A program made the position numbers and the translations under genes. The notes beneath the pieces were generated by a model. The model was not told the origin of the DNA and made no database searches. It was given only the letters and a program-made list of their open reading frames with translations. From Papaver somniferum (Eukaryota; Streptophyta; Magnoliopsida; Ranunculales; Papaveraceae): a stretch of DNA of 64,000 nt. Within the stretch, counting starts at the first letter, position 1. Each line of letters begins with the position of its first letter. The stretch is taken from NCBI RefSeq assembly GCF_003573695.1, contig NC_039359.1, positions 137,045,939 through 137,109,938 of the forward strand. Direction: 5' to 3'. Positions 43,219-54,670 of this stretch are shown here, in pieces.

Positions 43219-43671
43219 CTAGTGGTGCTCTTGTTGTTCACTGAGGGTCTCTTTAGTGTTCAAACTTTTAAAGCATGTCTCCAGGGACTTGTCAGCAACC
43301 ACTTCTTGTTTTTCAAGTTCTACAATTAGAGCATTGAGCTCATCAAGAATTCCTCTTGTTCCTTCATACTTCTCTTTTATCCAATCTTGATGTCGAATAG
43401 TCATAGCAAGATTGGTTTCTAGTTCGTCAAAACCTTGGATATATAGAGACATACTATCAGAACGAATCCATTGGGTTTTGGTTGGATCTTGTTTGTTGTA
43501 AGCTAACAGACATGACTCATCTTGTGATCCAACTGAACTATCAGAATCATAATCAGACATGATGTTTGATATGCCCTTTTTCTTCCTCTCTGTATTGATT
43601 CCTTGACAATCCTTAACCTTTTGATATTCCTCCTTATTAGACTTTGAGACACTACGAGTTATTGGAGGCAT
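43219..43671 (-). CDS. extra ORF near the 3' LTR of element 1, unknown function
   Basis: 150 residues starting MPPITRSVSKSNKEEYQ, then a basic patch (ERKKKG) and an acidic Ser-rich patch (SDYDSDSSVGSQDE). A helical, Glu/Leu-rich C-terminal half (ILDELNALIVELEKQEVVAD) is likely coiled coil. There is no retroviral enzyme motif. The same location in element 2 (52327-52755) holds a similar protein in layout (M-[AP]-P-[VI]-T-R start, basic KKK patch, helical end), so it is probably an element-encoded accessory protein. Intact frame with ATG. Function unknown. Confidence 0.6.
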   Translation of the reverse strand: MPPITRSVSKSNKEEYQKVKDCQGINTERKKKGISNIMSDYDSDSSVGSQDESCLLAYNKQDPTKTQWIRSDSMSLYIQGFDELETNLAMTIRHQDWIKEKYEGTRGILDELNALIVELEKQEVVADKSLETCFKSLNTKETLSEQQEHH

Positions 43672-44471
43672 GCTCGGTTATGAATGAATATAAAAGGATT
43701 GCTCAGGGTTTCTGAATACAGACAAGAGAAGGTCTCTCCTTTAAAAGAGATAACTTTAGGACCAAAAGACCTCTTGAAAATCCGAAAATATAAAAGAATA
43801 TATTTTGTTTCCTTAGTCTGAATTTCTCAAGTTAGAAGGATTGTTAAAAATCCGAAAATTCCAAATAACACCTATTTTTGGAAAATCATGTTAAACATGA
43901 ACATTTTTAGACTACCATGGATTCACAGCAACCCATATACTGTCACAGAATTTTTTTTTGATAAACAATTACACAAAACAATTGTGCTCCTGTTTTATTG
44001 TGCCTTTCCCATCCAAGATTATGAGCACGAAAGGATGAGAATACACAACTTTTGATACAACTAAGTTGCATCGGAGTAAGCTTTTTCCAGCTTACAGTGA
44101 ATATCAGAAACATAGTTCATGTTTCTTTTATGGAATTTTTACCGCAAATATTTTCTCCCAAGACGATGATATTTTCTAACTCTAGAGATATGATCATGTG
44201 GAGAAAATGTACTAATGTGAGAATTCTCGGAGATAGCTAAATCTCTCTTAATTCTTTCAATGATATTTTCATAAGATTTTCTCATTCTAAGGACTTCCTT
44301 ATTATTCACATTAGTGTGATCATCTGAAACAACTATCGGAAATTCCTGATTATTTCTTTTGGCAGGGATTCGCTATTTCCCTTCCTTCTGGAGTCGTTCT
44401 TCATCAAAACCAGAACCGTTTCGATATGGGTGCAGAGGAACCTTTTTCCAGAAGAGATTATCAACTATTTC

Positions 44472-45208
44472 CTATGACTCTTTTGAGTTGATCTTATCGG
44501 GATGTGGTATAATCTGTCTTTCTACTGAGGAATGATCTTTCAGTTTTTTAAGACACGAAACTTCCTTCAAAAATTTTACCACTGTATGTCGAAGAAGTAT
44601 AAGTTTCCTGTCAAGTGACTGAAAATTGTATTCCTTACAATCACCACGGAATCGGTTCAAAGTTTCCTTTGAACAAGATTTCATTTGATCATCAGTAGAT
44701 CTAGAAGCTGGTTTCTCATCCTCTTCTAACTTGATGTAGTTGGGAAAACTACCATCATCTTGATCTGTTTCAGATGTGATTAAACCGGTTTTATCACAGT
44801 CTGTAAAAGTCAAGCAAGGACTTTTAGTTTCCTCATCAGAAGAAATCACAACAGCATCATTAATCAGAATCATAGGACGTGTCTCTTTATTTGTAAGAGA
44901 TTTACCAAGAGTTCTAGTTTGACAGAGAGATCCACTTTCTCTTTGGCTAAACAATTCAGTTGAATGTCTTTTTCTATGATCTCTTGTTTAAGAAGATTTG
45001 ACTCTGTCTTTAAAATCACGTTAGAAGACAGAGATTGTATAGGCTTTAGGAGTTTTACCAACTCTTTATCAACATCTTCTCTATCATCAGAGATAGACAT
45101 AGATGTTTTCGTAAATCCAGGGTCATGAGTCAACGAATTAGTAAAATCTTCAACTTTTGAGTATTTAGACTCTTGCATAACGTTAACTGAGTCAGACATT
45201 AGATTCAA
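44472..45208 (-). pseudogene. gag-position coiled-coil gene of element 1, frameshifted
   Basis: Two overlapping minus frames. 44870-45208 begins MNLMSDSVNVMQESKYSKVE and is helical (LLKQEIIEKDIQLNCLAKEK). 44472-44954 continues with a Ser/Asp-rich then basic-helical end (LILLRHTVVKFLKEVSCLKK). They start 55 bases past the primer site, where element 2 has its gag, but there is no capsid (UBN2-type) domain or zinc knuckle here. A frame change around 44870-44954 would be needed to join them. Probably a gag gene that has lost its capsid core. Confidence 0.5.
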
Positions 45209-45262
45209 TTCTTATAGTTTGGATCGCACCAAACACAGATTGTTAGATCTTTTAGTGTTTGT

Positions 45263-45276
45263 CTGCTCTGATACCA
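45263..45276 (-). promoter_or_regulatory. tRNA-Met primer binding site of element 1
   Basis: TGGTATCAGAGCAG on the minus strand, two bases after the LTR's terminal CA. Standard for plant Copia elements. Confidence 0.85.
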
Positions 45277-45278
45277 AT

Positions 45279-48097
45279 TGAAAAGGCGAGGGTACCCAAA
45301 CATACCTCAAGTTAAAACTTTTCCTACATATAAGTCCTTTCTCCGAAAGTGATTTTCTATGGACTGAGTAGAGACAATACAACTAATTGGTTCACACTTC
45401 GTGTGATCGTCTATGGATACGAGATCGAGACAATACAACAACGAAGTATGTTTACTTGATACAAAGGTTCGGACTTAACCAAACACAATAGGATTGCTTA
45501 TCAAGTAAATAGGAATTAACGTTTGTGCGATTTACTTTAATTATAATAAAACAATTATAATGCGGAAATATAAAGTACATGAAACAACACGATTTTGTTA
45601 ACGAGGAAACCGAAAATGTAGAAAAACCCCGGGACCTTGTCCAAAATTGAATACTCTCATGATTAAGCCGCTACACAAAATTACACCAACTTCGTATAGT
45701 TGAGACCAAGCAACTAAACCTATAGTTCACCTAGTTTCTTCTGTATTCCCACGCCTCCAACTTATAAATAAGTCACGTACTTGGAACAATTCCTTTGGTT
45801 CGTATTCCAAACAGTAAAGGAACAACAAATTTGTTTGGTATCAACTCTATTCAACCAAGTGATATGAGTCGGACAAAGGCTCTTCCGTTTATCTTAACAT
45901 AAACTCCTTCATCAGGTCCTTAGATCTATCTTATGTTCAATTACCGAAGTAATCGTTTAAGATTAAGCCAACAACACTCTTAATCCAAAGAATTGTGTTG
46001 ATGCCGATCTACTCAATTAATCAATCCAATCTACCACAAGGATAAACCGATTATTAATTGGATCCTCTTTTACCAAATCAAGTATTGTGCACACCAAAGA
46101 TTATAAAACCCAAGTCAGATCTTCAATATCTTATTTGTCTTTAAATCTTCTTAAATCTTCAATAAAAACCTGCACACAATCACTTGAATCTCTTGTGATC
46201 AATCACGCAGAGAACGGATCTGTTAACAATGGATTATCACAAGATCGTCAACAGTCTAAAGATCCATGTCGAAACTCTGAACTAGTTTGAGTGAATCTTA
46301 TATCAGAAGAGAAGATTCTCAAGAATAGAAAAACTAGGTGCAATCAGATTTCAACCACCGTTAGTCAATCATATCAATCGAAAACAAAAGATAAACCGCA
46401 ATTATCTAGTTTCCCACCAACGGTACACGCTAGAGCTTCTCAATCCCAAAGAAGACTTTAAACTGAGCGGTCGTAAGAGATTTCTCATAATTAGGTTACT
46501 CTCCTCTTCGAATAGGCGGCTACACCAGTAACAACAACAAAAGAGGAAGTCTGTTGTTACGAAGGATTAGTTTGCTAGAAAGGAAAACTTCAAGTATTTA
46601 TAGACAAGGAAGTTTGGACACCAAGGAATTTCCAAAACCGAAAATATTCTCAAGATATTCATTAAATCACAAATTCGGTTTTCATAATTCCTGGAAATGC
46701 TCTGTCGAAAAATAATGATCGAAATCTCTCGGAAAATCTAATTAATAAATGCATATTACTAATTCTGGAATTTTCCTCCAAAATGAAATTAATAACCTTA
46801 ATTAAAAGATTCTTAACTTACTTATGTTTCGATCCTGGTATTCTCTTCCCTTAGACGTTAAGGAATATCTTTGAACAATTAAAGAAATAAACATTCATAG
46901 CACGTGTTCAAAGTATGTCGATATCCTTACTTTGTAAGTTCTCTTTCATACTTACAAACTTGAAACCGATTTGCCACACTTGCAAACAAGTTTATAATTG
47001 GTTCATCTGACTTTCAAGAACTATGTGATTGATCAAACCAACATTCAATCACAATCATGGGTTTAACGGTTCTACCAAAACAAGTTTCGGTTCTACCTCC
47101 ATGTGAGTACTGTGCATAGTCACACTAGATTTCAAAAATTCGGTTGACTAGGTACTAGGATTGGTTCCCCACATATATATGGTATCTAACTTATATGTGT
47201 TGCATATGTCCATAGGATCGGTTCCCCTTTGCCTAAAACGTGTTGCACATGTCCATAGGATCGGTTCCCCTTTCTGCTATAAACCTTGATGCACTCCATA
47301 CAAGGATCGGTTCCCCTTTGTGATGTACTGCACCTCTTACTAGGATCGGTTCCCCTTTCCCATATTTGGTAAGACAAAACACAAACCCGATCATACCATC
47401 TCAGGTGATTACTTAAGATCGGTTTCACTAATAAAAGTCATACCAATACATAAGCCAGGCCTTTGTGAATAGTTCTACCAAGAACACAAACAAGTTGTGA
47501 GCGTTTATACTTAATCACACATATTGGTTGGTCATAAGATATGCAATGAATAACAAAATCAATAACACCTGGAAATTTCCTTTTCGGTTCATAAACAAGT
47601 TTATGAACTTACTTCCTTAGAACACATGTAAACATTGTTCCCTAGGATGAAATCCTCACCTTATACCCATACATAATAACATTAGCATTCAAATGATTAT
47701 GGTGATGTCTTATTTAAAAAGTTTAATGGTTAAGCAATAAACCTCGTATTGTATTCCTTAATACTATGTCTATCTAGAGTTCAAATATGCTTCGCAGTTA
47801 TGTTTTCAATATGCACGACTTGAAAGATACGTTAGGGAATGAAACAGTTCAAGTCAAATATCACTAACCTCAAGTGGAAGGATGATTGTTGTCGTTGTAG
47901 CTCCTTGATTCTTCACATCTTCAAGACTTCGCAATACTTGTAATGTCTCATATCCTAATACTTTCAAGCTAACCTATACGAAGTTGACTCTAGTACATAA
48001 TCAAGCGACTCTTAACATGAGTTTTGATTCACTAAAATATGACAACCAAACTTGACATACCAACGCTTGGTGGGTTCAACCGAGCCATGCTCTAACA
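45279..48097 (-). repeat. 5' LTR of Copia-type element 1, 2.8 kb
   Basis: Minus-strand start TGTTAGAGCATGG at 48097 and end TTTTCA at 45279. A TATA box (CTATAAATAC) is at 46594-46603. U3 (46840-48097) matches the 3' LTR, and 45990-46835 matches 48110-48980 of the extra LTR. Five GGATCGGTTCCCC repeats lie at about 47157-47355. Confidence 0.82.
46594..46603 (-). promoter_or_regulatory. TATA box in the element 1 LTR
   Basis: CTATAAATAC on the minus strand. The same sequence recurs in the neighbouring LTR copy near 48740. Confidence 0.6.
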
Positions 48098-50239
48098 TTT
48101 GCAGTCAATACTTTTAATCACAAAGAATTGTATTTATGTCGATCTACACAACTCATCAATCCAATCTACCACAAGGATAAACCGATTATAGTTGGATCCT
48201 CTTATACCGAAACAAGTATTGTGCACACCAAAGATTATGAACCCCAAATCAGAAATCTTCATATCTTCTTTGTCTTCAAATCTTCTTAGATCTTCAATAA
48301 ACACCTGCACGCAACAACTTGAATCTCTTGTGATCAATCACGCACAGAACGGAGTCTGTTAACAATGGATTATCACAAGATCGTCTTTAGAACTAACAAC
48401 AGTTTAAAGATCCCTGTCGAAACTTCGATCTAGTTTGAGTGAATTTTATATCATAAGAGAAGATTCTCAAGCATAAACAAACTAGGTGCAATCAAAGTTC
48501 AACCACTGTTAGTCAATCAAATCAATCGAAAACAAAAGATAAACCGCAATTATCTAGTTTCCCACCAACGGTACTAATAGAGCTTCTCAATCCCAAAGAA
48601 GACTTTAAGCTGAGCGGCCGTAAGAGATTTTGCCTAATTAGGTTACTCTTCTCTCCGAATAGGCGACTACACCAGTAACAACACAACCGAGGAAGTTTGT
48701 TGTCACAAAGGATTAGTTTTCTAGAAATGCAAACTTCAAGTATTTATAGACAAGGAAGTTTGGACACCAAGGAATTTCCGAAACCGAAAATATTCTCAAG
48801 ATATGCAATATATTCCAAATTCGGGTTTCATAACTCCTGGAAATGCTCTGTCCAAAATATTGACCGAAAATCTCTTTGGAAAATCTTTAACTAGTAAATA
48901 CACATTACTAATTCTCGTTTTCCTAAAATAAAATTAAAAACCTTAAATAAAAGATTTTTAACTTATTTATATTTCGATCCTGGGATTTTCTTCCTTTAGA
49001 TATTAAGGAATAACTTTGAACAATAAAAGATAAACATTAATGTACGTGTTCAAAGTATGTCGACATCCTTACTTTGTAAGTCCTCTTTCATACTTACAAC
49101 CTTGAAACCGATTTTCCACACTTCCAAACAAGTTTAGAATTGGTTCATCTGACTTTCAAGAACTATGTGATTGATCAAGACCACTCAATCACAAATCATG
49201 GGTTTAACGGTTCTACTAAAACAAGTTTCGGTTCTATCTCCATGTGAGTATTGTGCATAGTCACACTAGCTTTCCAAAATTCGGTTGACTAGGTACTAGG
49301 ATCGGTTCCCCACATATATATGGTATATAACTTATATGTGTTGCACATGTCCGTAGGATCGGTTCCCCTTTGCCTAAAAACGTGTTGCACATGATCATAG
49401 GATCGGTTCCCCTTTCTGCTAAAAACTTGTTGCAACTCATACAAGGATCGATTCTCCTTTGTGATGTGTTGCACCTCTTACTAGGATCGGTTCCCCTTTA
49501 CCCAGATTCGGTCATACAGAAATCAAAAACTTGATCATACCATCTCAAGTGATTAATTAAGATCGGTTTCACTAATAAAAGTCATACCAATACATAAGTC
49601 AGGCCTTTGTGAATAGTTTTACCAAGAACACAAACAAGTCTTGAGCGGTTACATTAAATCACACATATTGGTTGTTCACAAGATATGCAATGAATAACAA
49701 TACCAATAATGCCTGGCGATTTTCTTTTCAATTCATAAACAAGTTTATGAACTTACTTCCTTAAAACACATGTAAAACATTGTTTCCTAGGATGAAATCC
49801 TCACCTCATACCCATACATAATCACAATAGCATTTAAACGATTATGTCGATGTCTTATCTACAAAGTTTAATGGTTAAGCAATAAACTTCATATTGTATT
49901 CCTTAATACTATGTTTGTCTAGAGTGTTCATGCTTCGCAGTTTTGTTTTCAATATGCACGACTTGAAAGATACGTTATGGAATGAAACAATTCAAGTCAA
50001 ATATCACTAACCTCAAGTGGAAGGATGATGTTGTCGTTGTAGCTTCTTACTTCTTCACTTCTTCAACTCTTCACAATACTTGTAATGTCTCATATCCTAA
50101 TACTTTCAAGCTAACCTATACGAAGTTGACTCTAGTACATAATCAAGCGATTCTTAAAATGAGTTTTGATTTACTAAAATATTACAACCAAACTTGACAT
50201 ACCGACGCTTGGTGGGTTCAACCGATCTATGCTCTAACA
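48098..50239 (-). repeat. extra truncated LTR of the element 1 family
   Basis: A third LTR copy: U3 at 48984-50239, TATA and R region at 48110-48980. It begins TGTTAGAGCATAGATCGG at 50239 and breaks off at 48098, where element 1's own 5' LTR begins. So element 1 seems to have inserted into the R/U5 part of this older LTR, which itself sits in the 3' LTR of element 2. It is more diverged than the other two, for example ATTCTC for GTTCCC in one of its repeats. Confidence 0.75.
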
Positions 50240-50983
50240 GTATGCATACTATAGCTCCCGGACTTCACCTGACCAACCAGTACGCATACGGGTATGCATA
50301 CTTGATTGCCGGTCTTGGACTACACATATGCAAGTACGCATACTGTGTTTATATCCAATCATGGTTAATTGTTCTAAACTCCCATTTCAACCATTGAAAC
50401 ATTCTTGGAAGACGACAATAGCTGTCTCACACAAACTATTAACTTCAAAGCAATTTTCAAGTGATTGAATGATCAATACGAAAAATTCCGAGTCTACATC
50501 AAATGACTGTCTCACACAAATCATGTAAGATGTTACAAGGCGATTTTCACATGATCATCTTTTGACTTTCGTCAAGAATATAAGATGAACTTGGTTAAAG
50601 CGAAAGCTTACCAACACATATTTCGAGAAATATGTAAGCGAGTTAAACTCAGCTCGAAATATCAAATGTGTATAATCGAAGTCTATATAGCTATACGACT
50701 TTTGTCTCAAATAGGAGATAGAGTAGATAGACTTTTGAGTGATAGATGAGTTCAAGTCTCCACATAACTTTTGTTGATGAAATTCCACAAGCTCCCCTTA
50801 GTAGTTCTTCGTCTTCAAACCGATGTACGCCATGAAGTCTAATGCTCAACTATACTTTCTATCCTAATCCGAGACTTAGCTATAAGTAGACTAGAAATAA
50901 AGACTTATAGTTTTGACAACTAAACTTGACAAACAAGCTTGAGACAACAATGCTTGCGAGTTCGACCAAGCAGTGCTCTAACA
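50240..50983 (-). repeat. partial 3' LTR of element 2
   Basis: Matches 56447-57195 with about a few percent difference and includes the last GTACGCATAC repeats. Confidence 0.85.
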
Positions 50984-52326
50984 ATCTCCCCTTTTGTCAA
51001 TTTTAGTGACAAAACTATCAATACATATGGATTACAAAATAAATAAACTTTGTAGTTTCTCATCCAAATGCTTGATTTCCTTGGTTCTTCAACATTACTC
51101 TAAATCTTCGTCACTTCCAAGTACTCCAGTAATTCTGAACGTGTTTAACTCAGCATCACAGTTGTTGAAGATCCATAGCTATAATAATGAGAAAACAGTT
51201 GCTCTCAATCATGTTATACAGTGTCATAGTATATATCATTACACATCATCAAAGTTCAATTGTATCACAACTTTGACAACAATACTATGGTGATATGTAT
51301 CACTCCTCCTTAATCAGTACTTCATATCACATGAAAACCACTCCCCCTTACATAATGATCCATAAACCATATGTATTTGTAGTGTGAACTACATATTAAT
51401 TCTCCCCCTTTTTTTCAATATAAATTGGCAAAGGTACGAAAACTAGTGGGATCCTAATGAAATTCTCATGGAGATACTTCATGACCAAAAGGAAACATAT
51501 CAACTTCGTTTAGATGCAATCATATAGTCAAAACTGAATGCATTCATCAAGGAATTAATAAAGATACAAGAAAACTCCTACAATATTCCACAGTTGCGCT
51601 CCCCACAAAGATTTGGCAATTAAGCACAAGTTCAATTATGAACTCTCCCCCATAAAATGTCATTCCCGAAAGAACTACAAGAGCGACCATACTTTTCCAA
51701 GAAAAGAAGGATTTCTTTGGAAATTAACAAATCACAACAAACATGAATTTGTGTCCAGAAAACTCAATTAAATTAACCACAAGAGAACCCATGATTAATA
51801 TAATCGGAAATGCTCACATAAGAGAATTTATGGAGCCGCACAGTATTTACACAAAGATTTGAATCAGGGAAAGATCAATACTGCGGAATATCCAAAGATT
51901 CATTCTATTTTTCATCAATATTTGCATAGAGACGTATAATAGACTTAATCTTTGCATACAAAAGCTCATCTTATCTTCATCAATATTTTCATAATGACAT
52001 AATAGGCTTATCTTTTGTTATCAAAAGTTCATTCTATCTTTTATCAATAAAGACATATGATAGACTTAACTTTTGAGCAAAAATGGGACAATCACAGTTC
52101 ACGGACACAAACACACATATCCCATAACACGTTGCAATATACAAAACCATAAAGATTAATATTGCAAAATCATCTCCCAAATAGACTTTAGAATTTAAAT
52201 AAATAAATTTATAAACGTTGCAAGATGAAAATCGTTGGCAATATCTATGTGTCCTTACAATAATTGCTATTCTAGACCCTAGTTATCCTTCTTAAAACAC
52301 AAGAATAAGTTCTCATAGGAAGTTTC

Positions 52327-52755
52327 CTAGACATCGTAGAGCTTTCTCAGGGCATCTACTGAGAATTCCTTCTCATTATTGAAAAAAACATTGATTATGG
52401 GATCATTCAATTCCTCTAAATCTTCAGAAATATCAGTTAACTCACTAAGTTCTCTTTTTAGTTCACCCAAGGTGTTCCTTGTTAGAGAAAACATATGTTC
52501 ATAGTGAGTTATCTTTTCCAAAGAGGAAATGACTTGATATTTTAAATCATTTCTTTTGTTGATGAAATCCTTCACCATACCTCTAAAGTTATTATCAAAA
52601 TGACAAACAGACAAGAGGCAGTTAGAGGAAGAACCTTCGTTATCATTTGTGGATTTCTCCTTCTTCTTCCTTGAGGACTTGATTCCTTCACGGAGATACA
52701 CATAAACTGCTTCAACTGCATCTCTTTTTGTGGTACCTCTAGTTACAGGAGCCAT
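52327..52755 (-). CDS. extra ORF near the 3' LTR of element 2, unknown function
   Basis: 142 residues starting MAPVTRGTTKRDAVEAVYVY, then a basic patch (SSRKKKEKS) and a Ser-rich stretch. A long helical region follows (ISSLEKITHYEHMF, LGELKRELSELTDISEDLEEL). No enzyme motif. It has the same position and layout as 43219-43671 in element 1. Position between gag and the 3' LTR recalls the env or accessory-gene place of LTR elements, but there is no membrane segment, so it is not env-like. Intact from ATG to stop. Confidence 0.6.
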   Translation of the reverse strand: MAPVTRGTTKRDAVEAVYVYLREGIKSSRKKKEKSTNDNEGSSSNCLLSVCHFDNNFRGMVKDFINKRNDLKYQVISSLEKITHYEHMFSLTRNTLGELKRELSELTDISEDLEELNDPIINVFFNNEKEFSVDALRKLYDV

Positions 52756-53010
52756 GAATTGTATCTTTCAAGATAAAAGAAGTGAAGGGAATTTAGATCA
52801 CAAATGAATATAAATAGACCAATTGGACATCCAAACCCTAGAAGAGCTTTGAAAAATTCTTTTACGGTTCATGATCCATTATCTATATTAACTAAGAAGA
52901 TATTTTCTTAACATAAAAAATAAGAAATTAACAATTATACAAAACTTGAGAAACCTTGATGCGATCCTCATTTTCTCAAGTTAAAGATGAGGATGCAGAC
53001 GTCACTAGTA

Positions 53011-53331
53011 TTAGATGGTGACGGAGTGAGCCAAATTCTCACATCTTTTATCAAAAATTGATTTATCAAGGTTTGTTGTATAAACATACTTCTTACCTCG
53101 TCTGAATCTGGTTCTTTTAGATTTCTTCTCGTCTTCAAGAATACCCTGTTGATTACCCAAGGCCAGATTCATTCTTTGCATGTCTTTTTGAAGTTTGACA
53201 ATACTTTTGTTGCTCCTATTGAATTTCCAACACTTATTTTGGACATGATTTGCATTTCCGCAAAACGAACAAATCAAGGAAGATTTATCGTCTTGCTTAC
53301 TTTCCTTCTGTTTTACAACTTTCAACATCAA
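53011..53331 (-). pseudogene. gag zinc-knuckle part of element 2
   Basis: Contains CSFCGNANHVQNKCW, a perfect C-x2-C-x4-H-x4-C zinc knuckle (nucleocapsid), after a Lys/Asp-rich linker. A basic patch KSKRTRFRRGKK follows. It lies about 540 bases downstream of the capsid frame; the intervening stretch (53332-53869) is Ser-rich with frame breaks. Confidence 0.8.
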
Positions 53332-53869
53332 TTATTCCAAATCCGGCAGGAACAAAAGAGTTGTTTGTGCTCACAGTTTTTCTTTTGAACCCTAAACCAT
53401 TTGTGTTTCCAAAAGAATTCTGACCAAATAACATTGCTGAGATTTTGTCAGAACTTCCAGACAACCTTTGAAGGTCACACTTAAGAGTGTTAATCTCTTT
53501 TCTTCATAGATAGGGTCCTGGTGAATTCATCATTAAGAAAATCTATCTCAAGATTTTTCACCATAAGTGATGATTCAATTTTTCCGACTAAGCCTTTAGT
53601 TGGAGATTTTCTTGGTGAATTTCTTCACATTTATCCAATTAAGAATTCAAAAATCTCAGTGTCAGACTCAAACTCTGAATTATAATTTGAGTAGGAAGAA
53701 TTTTTGCAGCGAGAGCTGAAAATTCATTACTCACATTGGAAGTATGCAAGATATTAACAACCTGGGATGATTTTTCTTGTATTGAATCATTTGAAGCATT
53801 AACCCGAGAGAGACCTTTCTCACATCTTTTGCTTCTTTTTACAATATACTTGATCTTTTGTGTAATCAG

Positions 53870-54604
53870 TTATTTATCAAAATCAACATGATTGAAACAA
53901 CATTCATCATCCCAAGACAAGTTAGAAGATTCGCTTGTGTCGGTCACAACATTGAACGCAGATGTTCTGACTATTTTCTGATCAAGATCAAGTATTTTTA
54001 ACTTTCCCACAAGAGTATTTATGGAAAGCGTATCAAGGTTATTTTCTTCAACAATGTCATGTTTTTTAGAATCGTATTTAGATGGCAATGATCTGAGAAT
54101 TTTCATCACAATGTATCTTTCAGGAATAGTCTTACCCAACGCAAAAGATGCATTAACAGTTTCAGACACTTTTTGATTAAACTCATCAAATGAATCCTCA
54201 TCAGCCATACGCAGGTTTTCCCATTCAGAACATAGGTTTTGAAGCCTAGCTTCTTTCTCAGAGGAATTTCCTTCGGATACAAATTCTAAGATATCCCACA
54301 CATCTTTAGACCGAGTGCACGTAGTCACATGGTGCTGAAGATCTGGGGTAATGGCATATATGCTAGCATTTAAACCATCAGAATTTTGCTTTGAAGCAAG
54401 AATCTTGTTAGGTTCATAACCAATATCCTTTGCAATAGAGACACCGTCTATTGTAACCATTGGAGGATCATGGGCATTAACAACATAAACCCATGTTTGA
54501 AAATCACGCGCTTGAAGAAAGGCACGCATAGAAATTTTCCACCATGAGTAATTTGAGCCATCGAAGACTGGTGGTACGTTTATAGAGATAGTACCTCTGT
54601 CCAT
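53870..54604 (-). CDS. Copia-type gag capsid (UBN2 family) of element 2
   Basis: 244 residues. It starts MDRGTISINVPPVFDGSNYS with WWKISMRAFLQ, the conserved opening of Copia gag. LQHHVTTCTRSKDVWDILEF, ENLRMADEDSFDEFNQKVSE and VMKILRSLPSKYDSKKHDIVEE are the usual helices of the capsid domain. It begins about 50 bases past the primer site. The frame stops after FNHVDFDK, before the zinc knuckle, so a nonsense or frameshift mutation separates capsid from nucleocapsid. The cut is probably recent since the capsid part is undamaged. Confidence 0.88.
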   Translation of the reverse strand: MDRGTISINVPPVFDGSNYSWWKISMRAFLQARDFQTWVYVVNAHDPPMVTIDGVSIAKDIGYEPNKILASKQNSDGLNASIYAITPDLQHHVTTCTRSKDVWDILEFVSEGNSSEKEARLQNLCSEWENLRMADEDSFDEFNQKVSETVNASFALGKTIPERYIVMKILRSLPSKYDSKKHDIVEENNLDTLSINTLVGKLKILDLDQKIVRTSAFNVVTDTSESSNLSWDDECCFNHVDFDK

Positions 54605-54653
54605 AGAGTCAGATCGCTACAAACACAGATTTGTAAGGTCTCAAACGTGTTTG

Positions 54654-54668
54654 CCTGCTCTGATGCCA
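54654..54668 (-). promoter_or_regulatory. tRNA-Met primer binding site of element 2
   Basis: TGGCATCAGAGCAGG on the minus strand, two bases past the LTR end. One change from the usual TGGTATCAGAGC. Confidence 0.82.
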
Positions 54669-54670
54669 AT

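Larger units (their letters stand above)
40061..48097 (-). mobile_element. non-autonomous Copia-type LTR element 1 (minus strand)
   Basis: 3' LTR 40061-41320 (truncated at its far side), internal region 41321-45278, 5' LTR 45279-48097. Both LTRs start TGTTAGAGCA on the minus strand. The 3' LTR is preceded by the purine tract AAAGGAGGAGAT. The primer site TGGTATCAGAGCAG (45263-45276, minus) fits initiator tRNA-Met, two bases past the LTR end. The internal region is only about 4 kb and has no reverse transcriptase or integrase, just coiled-coil type frames. It must depend on another element's enzymes. The 2.8-kb LTR is unusually long. Confidence 0.82.
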
